30,493 nucleotides of DNA from positions 1-30,493 of the forward strand of contig JAWXTP010000023.1 of assembly GCA_044433415.1 (NCBI GenBank), in the 5' to 3' direction. The notes under the pieces are model-generated. The model ran no database searches and had not been told where the DNA came from. It was given only the letters and a program-made list of their open reading frames with translations. This document shows positions 8,077 through 15,449 of this stretch, piece by piece. The position numbers were made by a program, and so were the translations under genes. Each line of letters starts with the position of its first letter. The stretch's first letter is position 1. This DNA comes from JAWXTP01 sp044433415 (GTDB lineage: Bacteria; Bacteroidota; Bacteroidia; Bacteroidales; Rikenellaceae).

Positions 8077-8093
8077 GTTGTGATGTAGGCTAC

Positions 8094-8131
8094 AAAAAAA
8101 GAGAACCCGTAAACGGATTCTCCTTTTTTTG
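8094..8131. terminator. Intrinsic terminator downstream of pckA
   Basis: GAGAACCCGT and ACGGATTCTC form a stem with single mismatched positions, flanked by A7 on one side and T7 on the other, so it can end transcripts in the pckA direction (minus strand) by an intrinsic mechanism. Confidence 0.75.
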
Positions 8132-8146
8132 TCTCACTAATAAATT

Positions 8147-8184
8147 AGGAGATATAAAACTACAAGGTAGTTTTATAAGTTCCT
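8147..8184. repeat. Hairpin H at the pckA stop
   Basis: AGGAGATATAAAACTAC (8147-8163) pairs with GGTAGTTTTATAAGTTCCT (8166-8184), nearly perfectly. It abuts the pckA stop codon. The arm AGGAACTTATAAAACTACC (minus strand) resembles the hairpin family at 3778, 12451, 14957 and 26899. Confidence 0.55.
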
Positions 8185-9776
8185 TATAGTTGAGGACCAG
8201 CTGGGATAAGAGCGATTGCAGCATCGTTATCACAGTATTGCTCAAAGTTTTTGATATATCTAGCAGCAAGATCTTTAGCTTTACCTTCCCATACAGTAAC
8301 GTCTTCGTAAGTTTGACGTGGATCAAGGATACCTTCAGAAACGTTGTTAAGAGCTGTAGGAGCTGTAAGGTTAAGAATTGGAATGTGAACTTTCTCAGCA
8401 GTTTCGATAGAACCGTCGATGATAGCGTCGATGATAGCACGAGTATCTTTAATAGAGATACGTTTGCCAGTACCGTTCCAACCAGTGTTTACTAAGTATG
8501 CTTTAGCACCGTGCTCGTTCATTTTGTGAACAAGAGTTGAAGCATAAGTAGTAGGGTGTAGAGTTAAGAACGCTTCACCGAATGCTGGAGAGAAAGAAGG
8601 AACTGGTTCAGTGATACCACGCTCAGTACCAGCTAACTTAGATGTGAAACCACATAAGAAGTGATATTGTGCTTGAGCATCATCAAGAACAGAAACTGGA
8701 GGAAGTACACCAAATGCGTCAGCTGATAAGTAGATAATTTTCTTAGCGTGACCAGCTTTTGATGGAAGAACGATTTTGCTGATGTGAGTAATAGGGTAAG
8801 AAACACGAGTGTTTTCTGTTTTAGAACCGTCAGCGTAATCAATAGAACCGTCAGCGTTAACAGTAACGTTTTCTAAAAGAGCGTCACGTTTGATAGCTTT
8901 CCAGATATCTGGTTCGTTTTCTTGAGATAAGTTGATAGTTTTAGCGTAGCAACCACCTTCATAGTTGAATACACCGTGATCGTCCCAACCGTGCTCATCG
9001 TCACCGATTAGGTAACGTTTAGGGTCAGCTGAAAGAGTAGTTTTACCAGTACCTGAAAGACCGAAGAATACAGCTACATCACCATCTTCACCTACGTTAG
9101 CAGAACAGTGCATAGAAGCCATACCTTTAAGAGGAAGGTAGTAGTTCATCATAGCGAACATACCTTTTTTCATTTCACCACCGTACCAAGTACCACCGAT
9201 GATCTGAACTTTCTCAGTAAGGTTGAAAAGAACGAATACTTCAGAGTTAAGACCGTGCTCTTTCCAGTTAGGGTTTGTTACTTTAGAACCGTTGAATACA
9301 ACGAAATCTGGCTCACCATAGTTTTCTAGTTCGTAAACTGAAGGACGGATGAACATATTTGTAACGAAGTGAGCTTGCCATGCTACCTCAACGATGAAAC
9401 GTACTTTCATACGAGTGTCAGCGTTAGTACCACAGAAAGTGTCAACTACGTAAAGTTTTTTAGCTGTAGAAAGTTGGTTGATAACAACACCTTTAAGTTC
9501 TGTCCAGATTTCTGTAGAAACTGGTTTGTTGATAGTACCGTCCCACCAGATAGTATTTTCTGTAGTTGCATCTTTAACGATGTAACGGTCTTTTGGAGAA
9601 CGACCTGTAAATACACCTGTATCAACAGCTACCGCGCCAGTTACAGTTTCAACACCTTTTTCAAAACCTGTTAAAGAAGGATCTGTTTCTGCAACGTAAA
9701 GCTCTTGGTAAGTTGGATTGTGAACAATCTCAACGTCTGCGCAAATACCATATTTGCTTAAATCAACTTTTGACAT
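8184..9776 (-). CDS. pckA: Phosphoenolpyruvate carboxykinase (ATP)
   Basis: The 530-residue protein interconverts oxaloacetate and phosphoenolpyruvate with ATP/ADP. In anaerobic Bacteroidetes it usually works in the carboxylating direction, fixing CO2 on the way to succinate. Visible signatures: substrate-binding FTGRSPKDRYIV near 57-68, the PEPCK-specific WWGGTWYGGEMKKG-like segment (GGTWYGGEMKKG), P-loop GLSGTGKTTLS (~239-249), the metal-binding DDEHGWDDHGVFNYEGGCY, and adenine-binding TRVSYPI. Length is typical. The gene is well adapted in codon use (many GTT, GCT, AAC and CGT codons), suggesting high expression. It is monocistronic, with a terminator after it; a minus-strand TATCTTTG at 9921-9928 is a likely -7 element ~145 bases upstream. 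It is divergent from folE. Confidence 0.97.
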   Translation of the reverse strand: MSKVDLSKYGICADVEIVHNPTYQELYVAETDPSLTGFEKGVETVTGAVAVDTGVFTGRSPKDRYIVKDATTENTIWWDGTINKPVSTEIWTELKGVVINQLSTAKKLYVVDTFCGTNADTRMKVRFIVEVAWQAHFVTNMFIRPSVYELENYGEPDFVVFNGSKVTNPNWKEHGLNSEVFVLFNLTEKVQIIGGTWYGGEMKKGMFAMMNYYLPLKGMASMHCSANVGEDGDVAVFFGLSGTGKTTLSADPKRYLIGDDEHGWDDHGVFNYEGGCYAKTINLSQENEPDIWKAIKRDALLENVTVNADGSIDYADGSKTENTRVSYPITHISKIVLPSKAGHAKKIIYLSADAFGVLPPVSVLDDAQAQYHFLCGFTSKLAGTERGITEPVPSFSPAFGEAFLTLHPTTYASTLVHKMNEHGAKAYLVNTGWNGTGKRISIKDTRAIIDAIIDGSIETAEKVHIPILNLTAPTALNNVSEGILDPRQTYEDVTVWEGKAKDLAARYIKNFEQYCDNDAAIALIPAGPQL

Positions 9777-9920
9777 AATAGTAATTTTTATATTAAAATT
9801 AAATAATTTATTCCTTTTATTTCATATACAAAACGTATACCTAATATTATTATTGTTTCATAGCATAAACATGCTCAATAACTCTACTGCAAATATAATC
9901 ATTTCTATGAAATTATGGTA

Positions 9921-9928
9921 CAAAGATA
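9921..9928 (-). promoter_or_regulatory. Candidate -7 element for pckA
   Basis: Minus-strand TATCTTTG fits TAnnTTTG exactly and would give a leader of about 135 bases. TACGTTTTG-like bases nearer the gene are a weaker alternative. No clear -33 element. Confidence 0.4.
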
Positions 9929-9991
9929 ATACTTTTTTTTTATTGTTAATTAAATCACAGTGTTTTTTTTCGTTTTTTTTAAAAAAATTTC

Positions 9992-9999
9992 TACTTTTG
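9992..9999 (+). promoter_or_regulatory. -7 element for folE
   Basis: TACTTTTG matches TAnnTTTG, 20 bases before the folE ATG; the upstream region is a run of T and A without a distinct -33 TTTG. Confidence 0.5.
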
Positions 10000-10018
10000 T
10001 ATTATAAAACAATTTGAA

Positions 10019-10642
10019 ATGTATAATAAACAATCTAATACTGATTTTGAGGGTAATTTTTCGCAGGAAAATAAGTACAACGAAGACACCTTAAATAAGT
10101 TAAAATATCATTATAAATCAATACTTGAGTTACTAGGTGAAGATGCTGAACGAGAAGGTCTTATGATGACACCTGAGCGTGTAGCCAAGGCCATGTCTTT
10201 TTTAACAAAGGGGTATTCTGAGGATCCAAAGTCGATGTTATTATCGGCAAAATTCAAGGAGGACTACAAGGAGATGGTAATAGTAAAGGATATAGAGTTA
10301 TATTCTCTTTGTGAGCATCATATTTTACCTTTTTACGGTAAAGTTCATGTTGCGTATTTGCCAAATAAGCACATTACGGGACTTTCAAAAATTGCGAGGG
10401 TTGTAGAAGCGTATGCGCGTAGGTTGCAGGTGCAAGAAAGGCTTACAGAAAGCATAAAAGATTGCATACAAGATGCACTTGAACCGTTAGGTGTAGCAGT
10501 AGTAATTGAGGCTAGCCACATGTGCATGCAAATGCGCGGAGTACAGAAGCAAAATAGCACTACAACGACTTCTGCTTACTCAGGGCGATTCCTTGAAGAT
10601 AAAGATTTGAAAAAAGAGTTTTTGTCATTAATAAAAGGGTAA
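10019..10642 (+). CDS. folE: GTP cyclohydrolase I
   Basis: The 207-residue enzyme converts GTP to 7,8-dihydroneopterin triphosphate, the first step of folate (or queuosine/pterin) synthesis. The zinc site is complete: Cys98 and His101 in LCEHHILPFYG, and Cys169 in MCMQMRG. Other hallmarks are EDAEREGLMMTPERVAKAM near 39-57, GLSKIARVVEAYARRLQ, and the C-terminal KQNSTTTTSAYSG. The first ~20 residues (MYNKQSNTDFEGNFSQEN) are a polar extension of the sort common in this family. It stands alone and is closed by a strong hairpin terminator. Confidence 0.97.
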   Translation: MYNKQSNTDFEGNFSQENKYNEDTLNKLKYHYKSILELLGEDAEREGLMMTPERVAKAMSFLTKGYSEDPKSMLLSAKFKEDYKEMVIVKDIELYSLCEHHILPFYGKVHVAYLPNKHITGLSKIARVVEAYARRLQVQERLTESIKDCIQDALEPLGVAVVIEASHMCMQMRGVQKQNSTTTTSAYSGRFLEDKDLKKEFLSLIKG

Positions 10643-10665
10643 TTACTAGAGACAATAGGTGATTT

Positions 10666-10711
10666 AAAAGGCAGGTAAAATTTATGTTAATAAATTTCAC
10701 CTGCCTTTTTT
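10666..10711 (+). terminator. Terminator of folE
   Basis: AAAAGGCAGGT (10666-10676) pairs with ACCTGCCTTTT, the stem extended by ATTTAT/ATAAAT, followed by a T-run on the plus strand. Confidence 0.85.
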
Positions 10712-10750
10712 GCTGAAAATTGTCGGAGGGTTTTAGCTTTTAGCTTGTAG

Positions 10751-10771
10751 GTGATAGGTGATAGGTGATAG
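10751..10771 (+). repeat. GTGATAG x3 tandem repeat
   Basis: Three perfect copies of the 7-mer GTGATAG, directly ahead of the second copy of the 18-bp direct repeat. Confidence 0.7.
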
Positions 10772-10772
10772 G

Positions 10773-10790
10773 GCGACAAGCGACTAAATA
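10773..10790 (+). repeat. 18-bp direct repeat, copy 2
   Basis: GCGACAAGCGACTAAATA, identical to 5083-5100. Its first ten bases appear inverted (CGCTTGTCGC) at 10866-10875, so this stretch is also bounded by a 10-bp inverted repeat. Confidence 0.75.
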
Positions 10791-10805
10791 TTGCTAGAAA
10801 AATTG

Positions 10806-10848
10806 CTGAAAAATTATTGGGAAATTTCTGAAAAATTGTTGGGAAAAT
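10806..10848 (+). repeat. 22-bp tandem duplication
   Basis: Two units built on CTGAAAAATT followed by TTGGGAAA, with a 22-base period. Non-coding. Confidence 0.6.
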
Positions 10849-10875
10849 TTTGTGAATAATTTCCACGCTTGTCGC

Positions 10876-10925
10876 GACCCAGCTTGACTCAGTTTGACCC
10901 TGCCCGACCCTGTTCGACCCAGGTA
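10876..10925 (+). repeat. Five 10-bp tandem repeats
   Basis: The units GACCCAGCTT, GACTCAGTTT, GACCCTGCCC, GACCCTGTTC and GACCCAGGTA run in register. The patch is GC-richer than its surroundings. The whole 10643-11150 gap (508 bases) carries no gene, only repeats, a terminator hairpin and a palindromic element. Confidence 0.75.
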
Positions 10926-10940
10926 ACTATTTTCAAAAAA

Positions 10941-10971
10941 ATCTCCATGCAGCTCGATGCTGCATGGAGAT
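10941..10971 (-). terminator. Intrinsic terminator of the gamma-carbonic-anhydrase transcript
   Basis: ATCTCCATGCAGC (10941-10953) and GCTGCATGGAGAT (10959-10971) form a perfect 13-bp stem with a 5-base loop. On the minus strand it is followed by T7. Copy 2 of the palindromic element lies between this terminator and the upstream stop codon, so it would be inside the 3' untranslated region. Confidence 0.85.
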
Positions 10972-10979
10972 TAAAAGTT

Positions 10980-11123
10980 TAACGTCCACGATTGTTCGCT
11001 TTTTCCAAGAATGGCTTAGATTTTTTGCGTTTTTCGGAAAAGAACGCGGAGCAACCTAGAGGTTGTGAGCACTTCTTTTTCGGAAAAGGTGAAAAATGTA
11101 GGCCGTTATTGGGAAAAGCCTTC
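10980..11123 (+). repeat. Long palindromic element, copy 2
   Basis: Shares the start TAACGTCCACG, CGCTTTTTCCAAGAATGG and the end GCCGTTATTGGGAAAAGCC with copy 1 (6956-7089). The inner arm TTTTTCGGAAAAGAA (11030-11044) pairs along its whole length with TTCTTTTTCGGAAAA (11073-11087) when two G-U pairs are allowed, and the centre closes with GCAACCT/AGGTTGT. The inner arms are unrelated in sequence to those of copy 1. Confidence 0.7.
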
Positions 11124-11150
11124 ACTGACCCTTAAAAGCGAAACCCACGC

Positions 11151-11663
11151 CTACTTATACCAGGTGGAGTACATTAGGTAGTCTTGCGCTATCCGCTCTA
11201 TTATTTCTTTGTTTTGTTCTGGGGCAACGCTTTTCACCTTCTTAGCAGGGACTCCAGCGTATATTGACCCAGGTTCTACCATCGTACCAGTCAACACAAG
11301 AGCATTAGCGGCTATTATAGACCCCTTACCTATCACGGCATTATCAAGTACTGTAGCTCCCATACCTATAAGGCAGTTATCCTCAATCTTAGCGCCATGT
11401 ATCACAGCATTATGACCGATAGATACGTTATCACCTATCTCTGTTGTAGAGCGTTTATAAAGAGTATGAATAACAGCTCCATCTTGAATATTAACTTTAT
11501 TACCTATAGTAATAGTATTCACATCACCACGCAATACAGCGTTAAACCATATACTACAGTCTCTACCAACTGTTACATCTCCAACAATAGTTGCATTTTC
11601 TGAAAGATAGCAGTTTTCACCAAAGGTAGGTGTAAAACCTCTTACTGATTTTATTAGTGCCAT
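11151..11663 (-). CDS. Gamma-carbonic-anhydrase-like hexapeptide-repeat protein
   Basis: The 170-residue protein is a left-handed parallel beta-helix of the gamma-carbonic anhydrase/YrdA/PaaY group. Hexapeptide turns are visible throughout (NATIVGDVTVG, KVNIQDGAVI, DNCLIGMGATVLDNAVIG). Three histidines fit the metal site: His66 (VIHT), His84 and His89 (GHNAVIH), with Arg45 in LRGD. Members form trimers and bind Zn or Fe; many have weak or no carbonic anhydrase activity, so the reaction is uncertain. It is 12 bases downstream of mazG and probably co-transcribed with it; the pair ends at the terminator at 10941-10971. Confidence 0.92.
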   Translation of the reverse strand: MALIKSVRGFTPTFGENCYLSENATIVGDVTVGRDCSIWFNAVLRGDVNTITIGNKVNIQDGAVIHTLYKRSTTEIGDNVSIGHNAVIHGAKIEDNCLIGMGATVLDNAVIGKGSIIAANALVLTGTMVEPGSIYAGVPAKKVKSVAPEQNKEIIERIAQDYLMYSTWYK

Positions 11664-11675
11664 AATAATTCTTAA

Positions 11676-12434
11676 TTAGTGCTTTTTAGCTTCAACCCAA
11701 AGGTCTTCCATCTCAGGAAGTGTCATCTCGTTAATTGGTTTGTCTGAATGTTTTTCTATATAGTTAAATCTATAAAGAAATTTTTTGTTGCATTTTTCAA
11801 GAGCCACTTCTGGGTCTATGCCAAGTTTTCTACCTGCATTGATAAGCGAAAATAGTAAATCTCCAAACTCATCTTGTTGAGCTTCAAAGTCGTTATTGTC
11901 TATCTCGGCTTCAAATTCAGCTATTTCTTCTTTCACCTTATTCCAAACATCCTCTTTGTTATCCCAATCAAAGCCTACATTAGCAGCTTTTTTCTGCATG
12001 CGGTAAGCCTTTATAAGTGCAGGAAGTGAGCGAGGTACCCCAGCAAGAACGCCAGTTTTGTCCCCTTTTTTCTCCTTTAATTTCAGTGCAGCCCAGTTTT
12101 TTGAGACTTCTTCATCATTTTTCACTTTCACATCCCCAAAAACATGAGGGTGACGATAGATGAGCTTTTCAGAAACAAATTCTGCAACATCCTCTATATT
12201 AAAGAGACCTTGTTCTTCTGCAATCTTAGAGTAGAAGATGATATGAAGAAGCATATCTCCAAGTTCTTCTTTTACACCCATATAGTCTTTATCTGTTAGA
12301 GCATCGCAAAGCTCAAAACATTCCTCTATGGTGTTACTTCTTAGGGAATCAAAAGTTTGCTTTCTATCCCAAGGACACTCAACTCTTAATTTGTTAAGAA
12401 TCTCTAAGAGCCTTTCATATTGTTTAGTTTCCAT
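11676..12434 (-). CDS. mazG: Nucleoside triphosphate pyrophosphohydrolase MazG
   Basis: The 252-residue protein has the classical two tandem MazG domains. The first carries CPWDRKQTFDSLRSNTIEE-type start, ECFELCDAL and ELGDMLLHIIFY. The second carries EIAEFEAEI and DEFGDLLFSLIN. The E-E-x-x-E and E-x-x-D residues bind magnesium. MazG hydrolyses (d)NTPs to the monophosphate and pyrophosphate, a house-cleaning role linked to the stringent response. The linker HPHVFGDVKV and NWAALKLKEKK is typical. It precedes the gamma-carbonic anhydrase gene by 12 bases. Hairpin B lies just upstream and separates it from the feo genes. Confidence 0.96.
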   Translation of the reverse strand: METKQYERLLEILNKLRVECPWDRKQTFDSLRSNTIEECFELCDALTDKDYMGVKEELGDMLLHIIFYSKIAEEQGLFNIEDVAEFVSEKLIYRHPHVFGDVKVKNDEEVSKNWAALKLKEKKGDKTGVLAGVPRSLPALIKAYRMQKKAANVGFDWDNKEDVWNKVKEEIAEFEAEIDNNDFEAQQDEFGDLLFSLINAGRKLGIDPEVALEKCNKKFLYRFNYIEKHSDKPINEMTLPEMEDLWVEAKKH

Positions 12435-12450
12435 ATAAATTTTATATTAT

Positions 12451-12488
12451 AAAGGGAACTTCCAAATTTAGTTTTAGAACTCCCCTTT
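12451..12488. repeat. Hairpin B of the GGGAACTT/AACTCCCC family
   Basis: AAAGGGAACTTC (12451-12462) and GAACTCCCCTTT (12477-12488) pair with two imperfect positions. It lies between the Cys-rich feo gene and mazG. Confidence 0.6.
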
Positions 12489-12497
12489 AAAATTTCC

Positions 12498-12623
12498 CTA
12501 TAGGTTTTTACATTTGTTAGAGCATTTATGTTTCTTAGCAGCAGTGGACTTACGCATAAGCCATATTCCGCAACTCATTACAGCTATATACACTATAAGA
12601 GCTATTATTTCCTGACTATTCAT
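12498..12623 (-). CDS. FeoB-associated Cys-rich membrane protein
   Basis: A 41-residue protein beginning MNSQEIIALIVYIAVMSCG, a single membrane helix with a cysteine, followed by basic residues and a Cys-containing tail (KHKCSNKCKNL). This is the layout of small FeoB-associated Cys-rich proteins that sit next to feoB in many Bacteroidetes and Firmicutes; they are thought to assist Fe2+ handling at the FeoB pore, by analogy with FeoC. The ATG at 12623 lies one base after the feoAB stop codon, so translation is likely coupled. Confidence 0.85.
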   Translation of the reverse strand: MNSQEIIALIVYIAVMSCGIWLMRKSTAAKKHKCSNKCKNL

Positions 12624-12624
12624 A

Positions 12625-14937
12625 TTAACTAAGTAGATTATAAATTGCAAAACTTACTAGCCATGCTAGCGATGTGGTGTATACCATTACAAATACCGCC
12701 CAACGCCACAGACCTGTTTCCTTGCGTATAGCAGCAATAACCGCAAAGCAGGGGAAGTAGATAAGTACAAAGGCAAGGAAAGAAAAAGCAGTAGCGGTAG
12801 TAAATACAAGCTCTCCATTGCTGTGAGTATCTTTCTTTAGCATATTTGTTAAGTCTCTCTCTCCATCTTCACCGTCAGCTTCTATGTTGTTTATAACGCC
12901 CATAGTGCTAACAACAATTTCCTTAGCAGCGATACCAGATATCAACCCTACACCAATTTTCCAGTCAAAACCTAAAGGAGCAACAACAGGCTCTACAGTG
13001 TGACCTATCTTTTTAAGGTAGCTATTTTCCTGATTAGGGAAGTAGCTAAGTGTCCATATTATCATTGATGCAACAAGTATGATACCCCCCATTTTGTGAA
13101 GATATTGAGAACCCTTATTCCACATGTGTTTAATAGTAGATTTTGCAGATGGTATACGATAAGGAGGAAGCTCCATCACAAAAGGCTGATCTTCACCTTT
13201 GATAAGGAATTTCTTAAAAATTAACGAAGATACAATGGCTAATATTATTCCTAACATGTATATCCCAAAAAGTACGAGACTTGCATATTCAGGGAAAAAA
13301 GCTCCTACGATAAGTAAATATACAGGTAGACGAGCACTACAAGACATAAAAGGACTAATAAGAATAGTTAAAAGTCTATTTTTGTTATCCTCAATAATAC
13401 GTGTAGCCATAATAGCAGGAACGTTACAACCAAATCCCATTACTAAAGGAATAAAGGACTTGCCATGTAAACCTATCTTATGCATCAACTTATCCATGAT
13501 AAAGGCTGCACGAGCCATATAACCTGAGTCTTCAAGTATGGATATAAATAAGAATAGGAGTAAGATGTTAGGCAGGAATACTAATACACCACCTATACCA
13601 CCAATTATACCTTCGGAAAGCAAGTCTTGTAACACACCCTCAGGGATAAATGTAGTTGTAGCATCTTGAAGTAGGGCAAAACAGTACTCTAAAGCCATCT
13701 GAGGATATTCACCTAGGTAGAATGTAGCAAAGAAAATTAGCCACATAATAGCGATAAAGAAAGGAAAACCCCAGTATTTATTGGTAAGCAGGTTGTCTAT
13801 TTGCTTAGATTTTTTGTGTCTATTACTGTTTAATGTAAGAGTTTCTTTCAATGCCCCTGCGATATAACCATAACGAGCATCAGCAAATACGCTAGTTATA
13901 CTTTCCTTATATTCTGCTTCTATTTTTTTGCTAAGAGCGCTACATTTCTCATTTATTTCACTACTGAATTTGTCAATAAAGTAGCTATTTCTTTCTAATA
14001 ACATGATAGCACTAAAGCGAGTAGGTATTTTGTTGTTGTTTTCACTTACAAGAAGCTCTTCTATTTTTTGGACTTTTTCTTCTAGTAGTCCTCCTAAGTT
14101 AGAAACAACTTTAACACGAGGTTCTGTATTATTCTCATATTTTTTGACTATCTCATCAAGAATCTGAGCTACACCACGTCCTCTTTTCGCCACAGTAGGA
14201 ATGAAAGGAGAAGCAAAGAGTTTAGACATAGTTTTATAGTCAAAAGTATCACCCGACGTTTGTAACTCATCATACATGTTCATAGCTACAATAACTTCAC
14301 AGCCTAAATCTAAAAGCTGACTAGTAAGGAAAAGATTTCTTTCTAGTACTGTAGAGTCTATAACGTTGATAATAAAGTTAAACTCATTCTCTGTTAATAT
14401 ATCTCTCACTACTATTTCTTCGGGAGAGTAAGTTGTTAGGGAGTAAGTTCCTGGAAGGTCTGTAATATTAATAGTATAGCCTTTAAATTCTACAGAAGCA
14501 ACTTTAGAGTCTATAGTAACACCTGAGTAGTTTCCAACATGTTCATCTTTATTAGCCATAAAGTTGAAAAGTGTTGTTTTCCCACAGTTAGGGTTGCCTA
14601 CCAAAGCAACATTTATTTCTTTATGTTTACTGTCGTGTTGTTTATGGTATAGGACATTTGTAGGTTCAGATTGTAGAGGTGTTGTTTCTGAGTCATTGAC
14701 ACTATCACCATTCTCAACTACAGTTACATCTATCAGTCTAGACTCCTTACGGCGTAAAGAAACACTATATCCCATTAAATGATATTCAATAGGGTCTTTC
14801 AAAGGCGCGTTTTTTACAACAAATACCTTTCTACCCTTTATGAATCCCATTTCTGCTACACGCTTAACAAAAGACTCGTCTCCGCCCACGTGATTTATTA
14901 TAGCGTATTGTTCGCTACTAACGTCTGATAATTTCAT
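12625..14937 (-). CDS. feoB: Ferrous iron transporter, FeoA-FeoB fusion
   Basis: The 770-residue protein imports Fe2+ across the inner membrane. Residues 1-72 form a FeoA SH3-like domain (MKLSDVSSEQYAII, FIKGRKVFVVKNAPLKDP). A short linker leads to the FeoB G domain: G1 GNPNCGKTT (~113-121), G2 GNYSGVTID, G3 DLPGTYSL and G4 NMYD. A helical GDI-like region follows, then two Gate domains with membrane helices, including FLPNILLLFLFISILEDSG, MGFGCNVPA and GLISGIAAKEIVVS. The FeoA-FeoB fusion is characteristic of Bacteroidetes. It is followed by the Cys-rich partner. Anaerobic, iron-limited expression is expected; I see no convincing Fur box in the 512-base upstream gap. Confidence 0.96.
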   Translation of the reverse strand: MKLSDVSSEQYAIINHVGGDESFVKRVAEMGFIKGRKVFVVKNAPLKDPIEYHLMGYSVSLRRKESRLIDVTVVENGDSVNDSETTPLQSEPTNVLYHKQHDSKHKEINVALVGNPNCGKTTLFNFMANKDEHVGNYSGVTIDSKVASVEFKGYTINITDLPGTYSLTTYSPEEIVVRDILTENEFNFIINVIDSTVLERNLFLTSQLLDLGCEVIVAMNMYDELQTSGDTFDYKTMSKLFASPFIPTVAKRGRGVAQILDEIVKKYENNTEPRVKVVSNLGGLLEEKVQKIEELLVSENNNKIPTRFSAIMLLERNSYFIDKFSSEINEKCSALSKKIEAEYKESITSVFADARYGYIAGALKETLTLNSNRHKKSKQIDNLLTNKYWGFPFFIAIMWLIFFATFYLGEYPQMALEYCFALLQDATTTFIPEGVLQDLLSEGIIGGIGGVLVFLPNILLLFLFISILEDSGYMARAAFIMDKLMHKIGLHGKSFIPLVMGFGCNVPAIMATRIIEDNKNRLLTILISPFMSCSARLPVYLLIVGAFFPEYASLVLFGIYMLGIILAIVSSLIFKKFLIKGEDQPFVMELPPYRIPSAKSTIKHMWNKGSQYLHKMGGIILVASMIIWTLSYFPNQENSYLKKIGHTVEPVVAPLGFDWKIGVGLISGIAAKEIVVSTMGVINNIEADGEDGERDLTNMLKKDTHSNGELVFTTATAFSFLAFVLIYFPCFAVIAAIRKETGLWRWAVFVMVYTTSLAWLVSFAIYNLLS

Positions 14938-14956
14938 TTATATATTTTAAAGACTT

Positions 14957-14995
14957 TAGGGAACTTATAAAAGTAATTTATAAAACTCCCCCTTT
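14957..14995. repeat. Hairpin C of the GGGAACTT/AACTCCCC family
   Basis: TAGGGAACTTATAAA at the left pairs with TTTATAAAACTCCCCC at the right. It lies 20 bases ahead of the feoAB start codon on the minus strand, so it would be in the feoAB leader if transcription starts further upstream. Confidence 0.55.
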
Positions 14996-15011
14996 ATTGT
15001 TTTAACAGTTT

Positions 15012-15280
15012 CTTATGTGAAGTACACATAGTTTCAACTTCCAAAAATAGTTAATTTTTATACAAAATAAAAATTAAGAAACATAATTACCTAGATATAG
15101 TGATAGTATTGAATTAAGTTTGTTAATTATCAGAGGTTTACTGTGTAAAGAATTTTGAAAAATACTAAATGTTGTTATAACTTTCTTAAAAAAATAACTA
15201 AGGGTAGTCTTTGAATTTTCAAAATAGGCACGTTTTATGCAATGTAAATAATTATAAGTTTATACTTATGCGACAAATGG
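15012..15280. other. Gene-free part of the feoAB-greA divergent region
   Basis: No coding frame is convincing here. It holds a hairpin TATGTG/CACATA (15014-15030), a perfect 11-bp stem TTAATTTTTAT/ATAAAAATTAA (15051-15077), and a GG-N10-GC box at 15227-15240 of sigma-54 type. The feoAB promoter should also lie in it but I could not pick one. Confidence 0.5.
15226..15241 (+). promoter_or_regulatory. Possible sigma-54 -24/-12 box
   Basis: AGGCACGTTTTATGCA keeps the GG-N10-GC spacing and the GGCACG core. No activator-binding repeats are obvious upstream, and a good primary promoter for greA lies downstream, so this may be chance in AT-rich DNA. Confidence 0.25.
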
Positions 15281-15329
15281 CTTAAAATGCTTAAAGATTT
15301 GGCATAAAAATGTGATAATTGATTTAAAA

Positions 15330-15361
15330 TTTGTTTTTATTAAGTATTTTTCATACATTTG
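15330..15361 (+). promoter_or_regulatory. Promoter of greA
   Basis: TTTG (15330-15333), 20 bases, then TACATTTG (15354-15361): an excellent Bacteroidetes primary promoter. The leader of about 80 bases contains a hairpin AACTTTA (15388-15394)/TAAAGTT (15400-15406) between two GATTCTAA copies. Confidence 0.75.
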
Positions 15362-15449
15362 TACCATTAATTAGTGGATAGGATTCTAACTTTAGATTGT
15401 AAAGTTGGGATTCTAATTTTTTATTTATCAATACCAAAATAGATAATAT

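Noticed and set aside
8090..9674. Several long open frames opposite and alongside pckA
   Set aside because: They overlap a certain, highly expressed gene, and their products are low-complexity (Ser, Thr, Leu-rich) with no domain; they arise from the codon bias of pckA.
10751..10925. CRISPR-like array
   Set aside because: The units are 7-22 bp with no unique spacers between them, and no cas gene is present.
14938..15449. Fur box or riboswitch ahead of feoAB
   Set aside because: I found dyads but none close to the Fur consensus, and no known metal riboswitch pattern.
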